A DNA stretch of 64,000 nt from Aldehydirespirator sp965116195 (GTDB taxonomy: Bacteria > Actinomycetota > Acidimicrobiia > Acidimicrobiales > Aldehydirespiratoraceae): assembly GCA_965116195.1 (NCBI GenBank), contig OZ220491.1, positions 496,001 to 560,000 of the forward strand, written 5' to 3'. Positions 1 through 8,685 of the stretch are shown here, piece by piece. Under the pieces are notes generated by a model. The model saw only the letters and a list, made by a program, of their open reading frames with translations. It was not told where the DNA came from and searched no databases. The position numbers and the translations under genes are program-made. Every line of letters begins with the position of its first letter. Position 1 is the first letter of the stretch.

Positions 1-1029
1 GAACACAGGCATGGAAGGCAAAGCTCTCAACAACTTCGCAGCAGTGCTGTCTGACCGGAACCTGGCGTGGGCCTGCCATTTGGCTGCCAAGCCTTCGGCT
101 GCACTGGATGCCAACATTGTTTGTCGTTCAGCTTCGATACAGGCATCTCGAAACACCGAAAGCCATCTCTGGAAACCGCGGGTGCGAACCGCTGAGTCGT
201 CAGGTTCACAGACTACACGTATTTCGCTGAGAGCGGCATAATAGTCTGAACGATTGTGCTCCAAAGCAGCACTGATCGGTAATGGCCCCGTGAGCAGCCC
301 ACGAGCAACGAGAACAGTGTGAATCAGTGCCCGTCCTGTCCTGCCATTGCCGTCCTCGAACGGATGAATGGTCTCGAACTGTGCGTGCATGATAGCGGCT
401 TGTAAGGCAACAGGATGATGCGCAGAATTGATATATGCCACCAGATCATCAACAAGGGGCGGCAGCATCGTGGGAGGAGGAGCAACAAATGTGGCATCTT
501 CTATCCGGCTGTGAGCTGGCCCAATCCAGATTGGCTCTTTACGTATCAGTCCGCCAATACTGCGATCTCTGGTGTTCTCAAATAGTACATTGTGAAGTTC
601 ACGAAGGTCGTCCACAGTACACGGGTTGCCGTCTCGTATGCGACCCCCCAAATCCACCGCTGCCCGTATTTGTTTGACGGCACCCAGTGTGAGCGCTTCG
701 TTTTGGTCTGATACCGGCTGTTGGACTCGTTCCATGTACTGTGCCCAAGCCAACCCGTCGCGTGATCCGTGTACCCCTTCGATCAAGCTTGAACGGAGGC
801 TCTCGTCGCGTGCGATCATCCACGCAGCCACGGTGCCTCCCAGAGCGGTTGTCTCAAGCACGCCGATGCGGACCAGCGCAGCGTGAGCCGATGTGACAGC
901 ATCCAGCGCCTCGTCACCCAACTGCGGAGACCAGCCGCCCAGCATGTCCGGCGCATAAGCGCGGTACTGCTTGTGTGCCATGCCAGCCGGGTTCGGCAGC
1001 CACGCCTGATCTTCAACGTATTGTCCCAC
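1..1029 (-). CDS. Fic/DOC family protein (AMPylase-like), partial at the left edge
   Basis: The minus strand reads open from about 1040 to the window edge without a stop, so the C-terminus is missing. Near residue 222 is a complete Fic active-site motif, HPFEDGNGRTGR. Its His is the catalytic base and its Arg/Asn residues bind the nucleotide phosphates. Near residues 80-85 is SSLIEG, which fits the S/T-x-x-x-E-G/N inhibitory helix of class II Fic proteins, where the Glu blocks ATP binding until relieved. Family knowledge: such proteins transfer AMP (or other nucleotide phosphates) to target-protein hydroxyls. The GTG start at 1029 was chosen as the first start in the open frame; no strong ribosome binding site is visible and there is no in-frame ATG near it. 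A 50-bp tandem array lies directly upstream. The target is unknown and no antitoxin gene is evident beside it; the inhibitory helix is built in. Confidence 0.85.
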   Translation of the reverse strand, partial: MGQYVEDQAWLPNPAGMAHKQYRAYAPDMLGGWSPQLGDEALDAVTSAHAALVRIGVLETTALGGTVAAWMIARDESLRSSLIEGVHGSRDGLAWAQYMERVQQPVSDQNEALTLGAVKQIRAAVDLGGRIRDGNPCTVDDLRELHNVLFENTRDRSIGGLIRKEPIWIGPAHSRIEDATFVAPPPTMLPPLVDDLVAYINSAHHPVALQAAIMHAQFETIHPFEDGNGRTGRALIHTVLVARGLLTGPLPISAALEHNRSDYYAALSEIRVVCEPDDSAVRTRGFQRWLSVFRDACIEAERQTMLASSAAEGLAAKWQAHARFRSDSTAAKLLRALPSMPVF

Positions 1030-1044
1030 AGAAGCAGCATAACC

Positions 1045-1510
1045 GTTCGTATGGGCTATTCGTGGGTGGGTTGTGGGCGTGCTGTGCTGCTAGGGGTTCG
1101 TATGGGCTATTCGGAGCTGGCTCTGGGCGGTTTGGGTTACTAAGGGTTCGTATGGGCTGTTCGAGCGCCGGTTTGGGCGTGCTGTGCTGCTAGGGGTTCG
1201 TATGGGCTATTCAGAGGCGGGTTTGGGCGAGTTACCTGGCTAGCCGTTCGTATGGGCAGCTCAGAGGCGGGTTTGGGCGCGCTAGCCTGCTAGGGGTTCG
1301 TATGGGCTACTGGAGCGCAGGTTGGGGTGCGCTAGGCTACTAACCGTTCGTATGGGCTACTCAGGGGGTGGTAGCAGGCGCGTTGGGTAGCTAGCCGTTC
1401 GTGTGGGCTGCTCAGAGGCAGGTCTGGGCGAGTTGCCTTGCTAGCCGTTCGTGTGGGCTGTTGAGCGCAGGTTGCGGGCGTGCTGTGCTTCTGAGGTTCG
1501 TATGGGTAGG
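1045..1510. repeat. Tandem array, about 50-bp unit, 10 copies
   Basis: The core GTTCGTATGGGCT recurs at 1045, 1096, 1146, 1196, 1246, 1296, 1346, 1397, 1447 and 1496, a spacing of 49-51 bp. The stretches between cores are also related (GC-rich, often ending in a CTAG-containing tetramer), so these are diverged minisatellite copies. The array fills the space between the divergent Fic gene and chorismate mutase and would overlap the promoters of both. No gene is seen in it. Confidence 0.9.
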
Positions 1511-1539
1511 CGCTACAGTCCTGCGGTGCAGGCGATAGC

Positions 1540-1878
1540 GTGCCGGTCGTGAATGCGGACGCCCCAGCCCCAGGCACCACTGACGACGAAACGCTGCTCG
1601 GCTACCGCTCAAGCATCGACAACATTGACGCAGCGCTGATATTGCTGCTCGCGGAGCGCTTCAAGATCACCAAGCAGATCGGTAGCTACAAGGCCGAAGC
1701 CGGACTGCCTCCCGCCGATCCTGAGCGCGAGTCACGGCAGATCGCCAAGATGCGCGAACTTGCCGCCTCAGCCAACCTCGACCCTTCCTTCAGCCAGAAG
1801 TTCCTGCGCTTCGTGATGGATGAGGTGGTACGTCACCACCATCTCGCTCGCGACAACTCCAGCGCCCCAGAGGACTGA
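1540..1878 (+). CDS. Chorismate mutase, AroQ class
   Basis: A 112-residue protein matching the all-helical AroQ chorismate mutase fold, which converts chorismate to prephenate at the branch to phenylalanine and tyrosine in the cytoplasm. Visible signatures are the first helix R-x-x-ID-x-ID-x-x-L-x-x-LLAERF (residues about 22-42), then K near residue 50 and a D-x-x-RE segment near 61-65. These supply the active-site Arg, Lys and Glu residues in this family. The length is normal for a monofunctional AroQ domain. The start is GTG at 1540; the preceding bases hold no clear ribosome binding site. Twelve bases separate its stop from the next gene, so the two may be co-transcribed. Confidence 0.85.
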   Translation: MPVVNADAPAPGTTDDETLLGYRSSIDNIDAALILLLAERFKITKQIGSYKAEAGLPPADPERESRQIAKMRELAASANLDPSFSQKFLRFVMDEVVRHHHLARDNSSAPED

Positions 1879-1890
1879 AGCACTTCCACA

Positions 1891-4260
1891 GTGAACTCGC
1901 ACAGCCGACCAGGATTGCCAGGCGACGCGGGCCAGGCGGGACCAACAGGCCACACCGGTCACGCTGACCAGGCACACGAGGCGGGCCTTGTAGTCCGGGC
2001 GGGTTTGCCGGGTGACTCGGGTCGAGCAGGTCTTTCCGGTCATACCGACCAGGTAGGCGAGGCGGGCCTTGTAGTCCGGGCGGGTTTGCCGGGTGACTCG
2101 GGTCGAGCAGGTCTTTCCGGTCATACCGACCAGGTAGGCGAGGCGGGCCATGTGGTCCAGACGGGATTGGCAGGCGACTCGGGCCGAGCAGTCCGTACCG
2201 GTGACACCGACCAGGCACAAGACGCAGGCCGTCATGTAGTCCGGGCGGGTTCGCCGGGTGACTCGGGTCGAGCAGGCCGTACCGGTGACACCGACCAAGC
2301 ACAAGACGCGGGTCGTCATGTAGTCCAGACAGGACTGCCGGGCAGCACGCATCAAACAGGTCGATTCAGCACGGTTGAGGAACTGGCTCAAATCCTGCTA
2401 CAGCGCTTTGATGATTTTCACAGGCTCTTTCTGGCCATCACCGACCGGGCCGAGCAGCGCTTTCTGACCCAGGATATGCATGGCTATCGCCAAGACGCGG
2501 CCGAACGTCTGCAGTTGCACACGACAGCAGTTCAGGAAACGGTAGAGACCTGCCGTGCCCGTCTCAGCCCTGATGAGGCTCGCAGCACCTGGACCCAAGC
2601 CCGGCAGGGCGGTGGTTCTTGTGGAAGCCCAGGCACCGGCACAGATGAGGCTCGCAGCACCTGGATACAAGCCCGGCAGGGTGGTGGTTCTTGTGGAAGT
2701 CCAGGCACCGGCACAGATGAGGCTCGCAGCACCTGGATACAAGCCCAGCGCCGCTACGTCGAACTCGTGTCACCGCGCGGCGACCGTGAACTCGCCGAGA
2801 CGTTCTACAACTCTGTCACACGCCGACTTTTCGGCATTGTCGGCCTTGACCGGGAACTGGAGTTCATCTGGCTGGGTCCGACAGCACTGCCGGCTGATGA
2901 TCCTGTCACCTGCGATTACCGGACGGCTGAGATAATCACCTCTACACAGGCTGCCGTACGAACTGTTCTGGACGGGTGCTCACTGGGCCCGCACTTTGCT
3001 GATGTGGCCAGAGACGTGCGACTGGTTGCCGATCGTATTGAGGCGCAGTTGGCGGACTCTTGGCGCGGTCTCGACGCTATTGACGTGCTGAAGCCGGTCT
3101 TTTACCGTCAGAAAGGTGCTTACCTGGTCGGTCGGTTGCGCTGGCTCAACCGGGTGTCGCCGTGCATTCTGCCCATCGTTCATGATGACACCGGTATTCA
3201 CGTTGATGCTGCTCTGCTCACCGAGCCTGCCGCCAGTCGCCTGTTCAGCTACGCCCGGTCTTACATGCACGTCAACTCCACAAAGCCCGCAGCCGTGGTC
3301 GCGTTCCTGAAGTCAATGCTGCCTGTCAAGCCGGTCGCCGAGCTTTACACCTCTCTCGGCTACTCCCAGCACGGCAAGACGAACCTGTTTCGCGCCCTCT
3401 ACCGCCACATGGAGCATTCCAACACCCGTTTTGAGCACTCACGCGGCGCTCCCGGCACGGTTATGGCGGTGTTTGCCCTGCCCTCATTTGATGTGGTGTT
3501 CAAGGTGATAAAAGACCGCTTCCCGCCCATCAAAAGGATCACCGCAGAAGAGGTCAAACGCCGTTACCGGCTGGTGTTCGGCTATGATCGGCTGGGACGA
3601 CTCGTGGACGCGCAGGAGTTTGAGAACCTCACCTTTGCCCGTGACCGCTTTGACGACGACCTGCTGGAGGAACTACAACGGGACTGCTCGCGCACCGTCA
3701 CCATCAGTGACAATGAAGTGATACTTGGTCATGTTTACACCGAACGGCGTGTCTATCCTCTTGACCTGTACCTGCGGGAGATGTCACCTGATCGGGTCAG
3801 GGCGGCAACGCTGGATTATGGCAACGCCATCAAAGACCTGGCAGCGGCCAACATCTTCCCCGGTGACCTGTTCCCCAAGAACTTCGGTGTCACTCGCCTC
3901 GGTGCGGTGGTGTTTTACGACTATGACGAGTTGGCTCTGCTGTCGGAGGTGAACTTCCGACCTCTTCCTGCTCCTGCCGATGATGTTGATGAGTTGCAGG
4001 AGCAGCCGTGGTTCCCGGTCGGAGCCGATGATGTCTTTCCTGAGGAGTTCAGCACTTTTCTGCGCTCGCCGCCGATAGTTGGCGAGGTGTTTGAGGAGCA
4101 CCATCCCGAGATCGCCACCGTCGAGTTCTGGCAGTCAATGAAGCAACGCAACCGAAGCGGTGACTTTCCCGACTTCTTTCCGTACCCCTCAAAGCTCCGC
4201 TTTCACAGCAACCGCGCCACTGAAACTGTTGGCACCACAGCGATTGACCCGCTCAGCTAA
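1891..4260 (+). CDS. aceK: Isocitrate dehydrogenase kinase/phosphatase (AceK) with repeat insertions
   Basis: The C-terminal half is a clear AceK. It has FKVIKDRF near residue 537 (ATP-binding Lys region), FPGDLFPKNFGV near 653-665 (catalytic Asp and Asn), VFYDYDEL near 672-680 (metal-binding Asp) and the late FFPYPSKLRF motif. AceK phosphorylates and dephosphorylates isocitrate dehydrogenase to switch carbon between the TCA cycle and the glyoxylate shunt. At 789 residues it is roughly 200 longer than usual AceK. The extra length is a collagen-like N-terminal block (residues about 25-155, five copies of a 27-28-residue unit rich in Gly, Asp and Arg) and an internal block of three 24-residue units (about 228-290). 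AceK is known mainly from proteobacteria, so its presence here is notable. The start is GTG at 1891. Citrate synthase and aconitase lie downstream on the other strand. Whether the enzyme is active with these insertions is unknown. Confidence 0.9.
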   Translation: MNSHSRPGLPGDAGQAGPTGHTGHADQAHEAGLVVRAGLPGDSGRAGLSGHTDQVGEAGLVVRAGLPGDSGRAGLSGHTDQVGEAGHVVQTGLAGDSGRAVRTGDTDQAQDAGRHVVRAGSPGDSGRAGRTGDTDQAQDAGRHVVQTGLPGSTHQTGRFSTVEELAQILLQRFDDFHRLFLAITDRAEQRFLTQDMHGYRQDAAERLQLHTTAVQETVETCRARLSPDEARSTWTQARQGGGSCGSPGTGTDEARSTWIQARQGGGSCGSPGTGTDEARSTWIQAQRRYVELVSPRGDRELAETFYNSVTRRLFGIVGLDRELEFIWLGPTALPADDPVTCDYRTAEIITSTQAAVRTVLDGCSLGPHFADVARDVRLVADRIEAQLADSWRGLDAIDVLKPVFYRQKGAYLVGRLRWLNRVSPCILPIVHDDTGIHVDAALLTEPAASRLFSYARSYMHVNSTKPAAVVAFLKSMLPVKPVAELYTSLGYSQHGKTNLFRALYRHMEHSNTRFEHSRGAPGTVMAVFALPSFDVVFKVIKDRFPPIKRITAEEVKRRYRLVFGYDRLGRLVDAQEFENLTFARDRFDDDLLEELQRDCSRTVTISDNEVILGHVYTERRVYPLDLYLREMSPDRVRAATLDYGNAIKDLAAANIFPGDLFPKNFGVTRLGAVVFYDYDELALLSEVNFRPLPAPADDVDELQEQPWFPVGADDVFPEEFSTFLRSPPIVGEVFEEHHPEIATVEFWQSMKQRNRSGDFPDFFPYPSKLRFHSNRATETVGTTAIDPLS
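1960..2330 (+). repeat. In-frame 81-bp repeats in the AceK N-terminus
   Basis: Blocks starting GCGGGCC recur at 1981, 2062 and 2143 (81-bp steps), followed by two diverged copies of about 84 bp. The period is a multiple of three, so the reading frame is kept. Each unit encodes a 27-28-residue peptide containing GDSGRAG and HTDQ or DTDQ. The first two full copies are nearly identical at the DNA level, indicating recent duplication. Confidence 0.9.
2572..2750 (+). repeat. In-frame 72-bp repeats inside AceK
   Basis: GATGAGGCTCGCAGCACCTGG recurs at 2572, 2644 and 2716, exactly 72 bp apart, encoding three copies of a 24-residue unit beginning DEARSTW. The copies differ at only a few bases. They sit between the N-terminal block and the recognisable AceK fold. 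Confidence 0.9.
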
Positions 4261-4595
4261 CCCCACTGGCTGACACTGACTGTCTCAGACATCCAACCAC
4301 CCTGCGGGTCAGAACCCTCGCGTGCGGGGAGGTCGCTCGCTGAGGATGCTCAGGGTCAAATCGTGTTGGTCAGAACCCTCGCGTGCGAGGGAAGGCTCCG
4401 CATCCTGCAGGTGCGTCCTCATCACAACCCTCGAGTGGAGAGGGGTGGCGCTGTGCCGAGCGGCGGACCATATTCCGTGGGAAGAAGCGGACAGAGTTGG
4501 TAGATCAGCCGAAGGTCAAAAAATATTTCAGAAAATAACCGGAAAATATCTGAAAACAGGTAGTTGATGTCACAGGGGGCTGATATGGTGTAGTC
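4261..4595. other. Intergenic region with short dispersed repeats
   Basis: No credible gene. The string CAGAACCCTCGCGTGCG occurs twice about 60 bp apart (around 4311 and 4371), with a degenerate third relative near 4425. The last 60 bases are A/T-richer than the surroundings and probably hold the promoter of the next gene. Confidence 0.6.
4564..4589 (+). promoter_or_regulatory. Possible promoter giving a leaderless mRNA for the HNH gene
   Basis: TGATATGGT (TATGGT at 4584-4589) resembles an extended -10 element and lies 6 bases before the ATG at 4596, where transcription would be expected to begin. No ribosome binding site precedes that ATG. Leaderless messages are common in actinobacteria. 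The -35 element is not clear. Confidence 0.3.
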
Positions 4596-6419
4596 ATGTT
4601 GTTGGAAGCACTCCGCCGAGCCGAAACCGCCGTCAAAGAAGCAGTCGCGGTGGCTTCGGCTGGTGGCGTTTCCTGTGGCGAATTACGTGACGCGCTGGTG
4701 GTGACCAAAACTGTTGCAGGGGTTGTTGCCGCCGCCCAGACACAACTCGCGTCCGCTATCGCCAAAGCCGAACGTCATGGTGATGGCGGTACCGGTGTTC
4801 TTGCCGAAACGACAGGATTGACACGACGCGAAGCGCGTGGACAGGTCAAGACCGCCAAAGCAATAGCCGAGGTGCCGTCAGTTCGTGACGCGGTAGCGCA
4901 GGGTCGGGTGTCTTTGGCCAACGCCAAGCGCCTGGCCGACGCGGTTGAACGCACCAGCGCCGGTGCTGTCGGGGCTGATGGTGAGTTGTTGAAGATGGCA
5001 GAGTCAATGCACGCTGACCAGTTCACCAAACAAGCACGCCGTTGGATTGCTGAACAACAAGACGACGGTGGTGAAGCCGACTATCAACGAATGCGAGCCA
5101 AGCGAAGCGTGCGGGTTTGGGACAATGACAGTGGCATGGTTGAGTTGCATGCCACGTTTGATCCCCTTACCGGTCGGCGTATCGGTAACCGCTTGCGAGC
5201 CGAAGCCGACCGCTTGTTCCAAAACGACAAGAAACGAGCCGCGGAACGTAGCACCCACCGCGAACACGAACGAGGCAACGGGCGGCCTGGCAGTCCCGGT
5301 GAGCAGCGTGACAACAGGATTGATAACGGCGCGCCTGGGGATGTGCCCAACAGCAACAAGCGCGGCAACGGCCTTTCGCGCACCGGCGAAGACGGCGAAG
5401 CACGAGACGCTGGGGATGTGCCCAACAGCAACAAGCGCGGCAACGGCAGGCAGGGTCAAAGTCCCGGTAACAGCAGGCCAAATCCTGGTCGGCGCACCTT
5501 TGAACAGTGCATGGCCGACGCACTGGACAACCTCACGTCCAACACCACCTCAAGCATCACCGCAACCCCTACCGCCAGCAAAGGTAGAAGAAGTACTGCT
5601 GGCACTGGCACCGGAGCGATTATCGGTAACGGCCAGACGGCTTGTACCGGAATCGGACATGTTGCTGACCAAGACTCCGGAGCGACTGTCAGCAACGGCC
5701 AGGCAATCCACGCCAGCGGGGGTGACACTGCTGGCCAAGACACCGGAGCGATTATCGGCAATGGCCAAGCGGTCCACGCGGGCATGCAACGTGTTGTTGG
5801 TGCTGATACCGAAGCGACCAACAGCAACGGCCGAAGGGCTCGCACGGACACATGCACCTGCACAGGCCGAGGGGGTGGTGCGGATGTCAGTGCGGGCAGC
5901 GGTGTGGGTGCCGACGGGAGTGCTGGCACCGGTTTGGGTAAGGCCTTTGCGGATGTCTGCGTGATCGTTCAGGTTGATGCTGCCACCGGTGAAGTTGTGG
6001 CGCAGTTACCCGATGGCCAACGACTACCTGCCAGCGTGCTGGACAAACTCACCTGCAATGCTCGGATTTCTGTGATCTTGTCCAACAGTCGGGGTCGGCC
6101 ACTCTGGGGTGCTGTTGCTTCACGCACCGCTACCGACATGCAACGACGACTGCTGTTGGCACGCTGGGGTGGGTGTTTTCACTGCGCAGCACACCCGGCG
6201 ATGTGCGAGATCCATCACATGGTGCCCGTGTCACGAGGTGGCGAAACCAAGATTGACAACATGATCCCTGTGTGCTGGGAATGTCACCACCTGATCCATG
6301 ACAACCACTGGCAAATCCACAGACGATCCGACGGAAACCACACGCTGCACCCACCTGACCGACACCACCACGGACCCGCACACGCACCCGAACAACCCCT
6401 GCTCTTCACACAAAACTAA
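4596..6419 (+). CDS. DUF222 / HNH endonuclease-domain protein
   Basis: A 607-residue protein with the usual two-part layout of the actinobacterial DUF222-HNH family. The helical N-terminal DUF222 region covers residues about 1-215. The C-terminal HNH nuclease fold has paired Cys residues near 529-536, then EIHHMVPVSRGG near 537-549 and CWECHHLIHDNHW near 561-573, which carry the catalytic and metal-binding His, Asn and Cys. Between the two lies a low-complexity linker (about 220-440) with two in-frame repeat blocks, which makes the protein longer than usual. The family is common in actinobacteria, often in many copies, and its biological role is not settled; DNA cleavage is inferred from the HNH motif. 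ATG at 4596 fits a leaderless start. Confidence 0.85.
   Translation: MLLEALRRAETAVKEAVAVASAGGVSCGELRDALVVTKTVAGVVAAAQTQLASAIAKAERHGDGGTGVLAETTGLTRREARGQVKTAKAIAEVPSVRDAVAQGRVSLANAKRLADAVERTSAGAVGADGELLKMAESMHADQFTKQARRWIAEQQDDGGEADYQRMRAKRSVRVWDNDSGMVELHATFDPLTGRRIGNRLRAEADRLFQNDKKRAAERSTHREHERGNGRPGSPGEQRDNRIDNGAPGDVPNSNKRGNGLSRTGEDGEARDAGDVPNSNKRGNGRQGQSPGNSRPNPGRRTFEQCMADALDNLTSNTTSSITATPTASKGRRSTAGTGTGAIIGNGQTACTGIGHVADQDSGATVSNGQAIHASGGDTAGQDTGAIIGNGQAVHAGMQRVVGADTEATNSNGRRARTDTCTCTGRGGGADVSAGSGVGADGSAGTGLGKAFADVCVIVQVDAATGEVVAQLPDGQRLPASVLDKLTCNARISVILSNSRGRPLWGAVASRTATDMQRRLLLARWGGCFHCAAHPAMCEIHHMVPVSRGGETKIDNMIPVCWECHHLIHDNHWQIHRRSDGNHTLHPPDRHHHGPAHAPEQPLLFTQN
5337..5830 (+). repeat. 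In-frame repeats in the HNH protein linker
   Basis: A unit containing ATGTGCCCAACAGCAACAAG occurs near 5340 and again near 5417. From about 5609 to 5830 there are four copies of a 66-bp unit, encoding 22 residues beginning TGAIIGNGQ or a variant. Both periods keep the reading frame. Confidence 0.8.
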
Positions 6420-7302
6420 ACCCCCAGCCCCTCGCCAGGTGCTGCCCTCCGGATCCGGCTGTCGTCCACCCGGAGCAGCCCCCGACCCCACCGCCATGAG
6501 TGCCGCCTGTCGTAGCCACCGTCACGCAACGTTGACGGATCCCCGATTCCACCGCCATGAGTGCCGGCCCGTCAAGATGAAACACTAACCATGAAGCAGC
6601 CCCGGTTGAACGCGACCGCCCTGTTGTTCGTGTCCGATTGGCAGGTTCCAACGGGCATCAGGCTGACCCTGCCTGTCGCTGACATGCGTCTCACAGTTTG
6701 GGGGTGGCAACGCCGACAGGGGTGTGCGGCAACCTCCACACTAACCGGGCGGTCGTTTTTCTGGGCACGCGCACGTGGCAACGCCGACAGGGGTGTGCGG
6801 CAACCTCCACGCAGAGCGGTTTGTTCGTTTGCTTGATGATCCGGTGGCAACGCTGACAAGGGTGTGCGGCAACCTCCCAACCGAGCCAACGGCGGTGATG
6901 ATGACTGAAAGGCGCACCTCGCTGGGTGCTCATTCGTAGAAGTTTGTGATGGCAGCGCCTACAGGGATGGCTCAACTGACTTGCTCCTTTGTGGTCGTTT
7001 CCTGGTCATGTGTTGTCGTTGTTGACTATCTGCCTGTCGCAGATGGCTCAGACTGACGCGCCCCTCTGTGATTAGTTCAACTGCAGTGGTGGCCTTCTGG
7101 GTGGGTGCGTCTTCGCGGGTTCGCTTCGCTTGTGGCCCTGCGAGACATGACGCAGAAGGGTGGTGGCTCTTTGGGTGGGTGTCTCCCCGCCGGTTCGCCG
7201 CTTTCGCGTTGTCGCCCAATAGGAGTGAGTACCCCTGTCTGTGGGGGCCGACGCATCTAACCTGCAAAGGCCTATTCAACTGAGCAGGATTGCGAGGCAG
7301 CG
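6420..7302. other. Long intergenic region with three families of imperfect repeats
   Basis: No convincing gene was found on either strand. CCACCGCCATGAGTGCCG occurs near 6488 and 6549. A unit beginning GTGGCAACGCCGACAGGG is at 6714 and 6775, with a variant at 6844 and a degenerate relative near 6950. A third pair, built on GGGTGGGTG followed by a GGTTCGC element, lies at about 7086-7130 and 7160-7200. Short open frames here are what repetitive GC-rich DNA gives by chance. Confidence 0.6.
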
Positions 7303-8286
7303 ATGAGAGCAGTGGTGATCGAGCAGAAGGGGCCACCTGAGGTGCTCACGGTGCGACAGGTGCCCGACCCGATCCCGGGCCCCGAGGAGGTCCTTGTGGA
7401 TGTGGTGACCTCGGCGGTCAACCGTGCCGACCTGATGCAGCGACGGGGCTTGTATCCGGGCCCGTCGGCACTCCACGAGATACCGGGCCTGGAGTTCGCC
7501 GGACATGTCGCCGCAACCGGCGAGCGGGTCACCGAGCATGGTGTGGGTGACGCGGTGATGGGCATAGTCGCCGGAGGTGGCTACGCCGAGCGGGTCACCG
7601 TTCACGAGCGTCAGGCGATGAGGGTGCCTGCGGGTCTGGGTCTCAAGGAGGCAGGTGCCTTTCCCGAGGTTTTCATCACGGCTTGGGATGCGCTGGTGCG
7701 ACAAGGTGGACTCACCGCAGGCCGTTGGGCGCTCGTTCACGCTGGAGCGTCCGGAGTCGGCACGGCTTCCATCCAGATCGCCAAGGCGGTCGGTGCTCGG
7801 ATCGCCGTCACCGTCTCAGCCGGCAAGTATCAAGTTTGTGAGGGCCTCGGTGCCGATGTCGTCATCAACTACTCAACAGAGGACTTCGTGGAGGTTGTCA
7901 ACTCGGTCACCGGCACCGTCGGCGTTGATGTGGTGCTTGATGTGGTTGGCGGAGACTATCTGCCCCGCAACGTGTCCTGTCTGCGCACCGGCGGTCGGAT
8001 CGTGCAGGTGGGGGTGATGGACGGAAAACCTGTGCCGTTCAATCCGATGGTGCTGATGACCCGTCGTGCGACCCTGATAGGCACAACGCTGCGGGCCAGG
8101 CCCATTGAGCAGAAAATCGCGATCACGCAGCAGTTCTCAGCCGAGATGCTGCCCCATGTGGCCACAGGCTCACTGCGACCGGTGATTGACAGCCGTTTTC
8201 CTCTTGCGGAGGCCCCAGCAGCGCACCATCGCATGGAGGCCAACCTCAACGCCGGCAAGATCATATTGGACATCGCCCAGCCCTGA
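7303..8286 (+). CDS. NAD(P)H quinone oxidoreductase, PIG3-like, zinc-independent MDR family
   Basis: A 327-residue medium-chain dehydrogenase/reductase without the zinc ligands of alcohol dehydrogenases. Visible features are an N-terminal GroES-like catalytic domain containing NRADLMQRRGLYPGP (residues about 46-60) and the cofactor-binding segment VHAGASGVGTASIQ (about 146-159) of the Rossmann domain. A conserved Asn-Ala-Gly region sits at the C-terminus (AHHRMEANLNAGKI). Relatives are PIG3/TP53I3-type quinone reductases, which reduce quinones by one or two electrons with NADPH in the cytoplasm. The ATG at 7303 is preceded by a GA-rich stretch suited to ribosome binding. The gene is convergent with citrate synthase, with a 60-bp tandem array between them. 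Confidence 0.85.
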   Translation: MRAVVIEQKGPPEVLTVRQVPDPIPGPEEVLVDVVTSAVNRADLMQRRGLYPGPSALHEIPGLEFAGHVAATGERVTEHGVGDAVMGIVAGGGYAERVTVHERQAMRVPAGLGLKEAGAFPEVFITAWDALVRQGGLTAGRWALVHAGASGVGTASIQIAKAVGARIAVTVSAGKYQVCEGLGADVVINYSTEDFVEVVNSVTGTVGVDVVLDVVGGDYLPRNVSCLRTGGRIVQVGVMDGKPVPFNPMVLMTRRATLIGTTLRARPIEQKIAITQQFSAEMLPHVATGSLRPVIDSRFPLAEAPAAHHRMEANLNAGKIILDIAQP

Positions 8287-8296
8287 TCTTGCGGGG

Positions 8297-8680
8297 CTGA
8301 GCGCAATGGATCGGGGAAGGTGCTGGTATGTCCCGGCGTGACGGTCGGTCAGTTGGCTGAGCGCAATGGATCGGGGAAGGTGTTGGTATGTCCCGGCGTG
8401 ACGGTCGGTCAGTTGGCTGAGCGCAATGGATCGGGGAAGGTGTTGGTATGTCCCGGCGTGACGGTCGGTCAGTTGGCTGAGCGCAATGGATCGGGGAAGG
8501 TGTTGGTATGTCCCGGCGTGACGGTCGGTCAGTTGGCTGAGCGCAATGGATCGGGGAAGGTGTTGGTATGTCCCGGCGTGACGGTCGGTCAGTTCGCTGA
8601 GCGCAATGGATCGGGGAAGGTGTTGGTATGTCCCGGCGTGACGGTCGGTCAGTTCGCTGAGCGCAACAGATCGGGGAAGG
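8297..8680. repeat. Tandem array, 60-bp unit, about 6.5 copies
   Basis: GCTGAGCGCAATGGATCGGG recurs at 8297, 8357, 8417, 8477, 8537 and 8597, with a last variant at 8657. The copies are almost identical, differing mainly at GTGCTGG/GTGTTGG and at TTGGC/TTCGC. The array fills the convergent intergenic space after the quinone oxidoreductase stop and ends just before the citrate synthase stop. The near identity implies recent expansion or homogenisation. It is open in more than one frame but is most likely non-coding. Confidence 0.95.
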
Positions 8681-8685
8681 CACCC

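Noticed and set aside
1..1040. Fic gene as a frameshifted pseudogene
   Set aside because: Short stop-bounded frames on this strand give that impression, but one frame is open from about 1040 to the window edge and contains every expected motif.
1045..1510. CRISPR-like array
   Set aside because: The conserved core is only about 13 bases, the intervening stretches are related to one another, and no cas gene is near; it is a diverged minisatellite.
5047..5964. Plus-strand protein overlapping the HNH gene
   Set aside because: It lies entirely inside the HNH gene in another frame and owes its length to the in-frame repeats.
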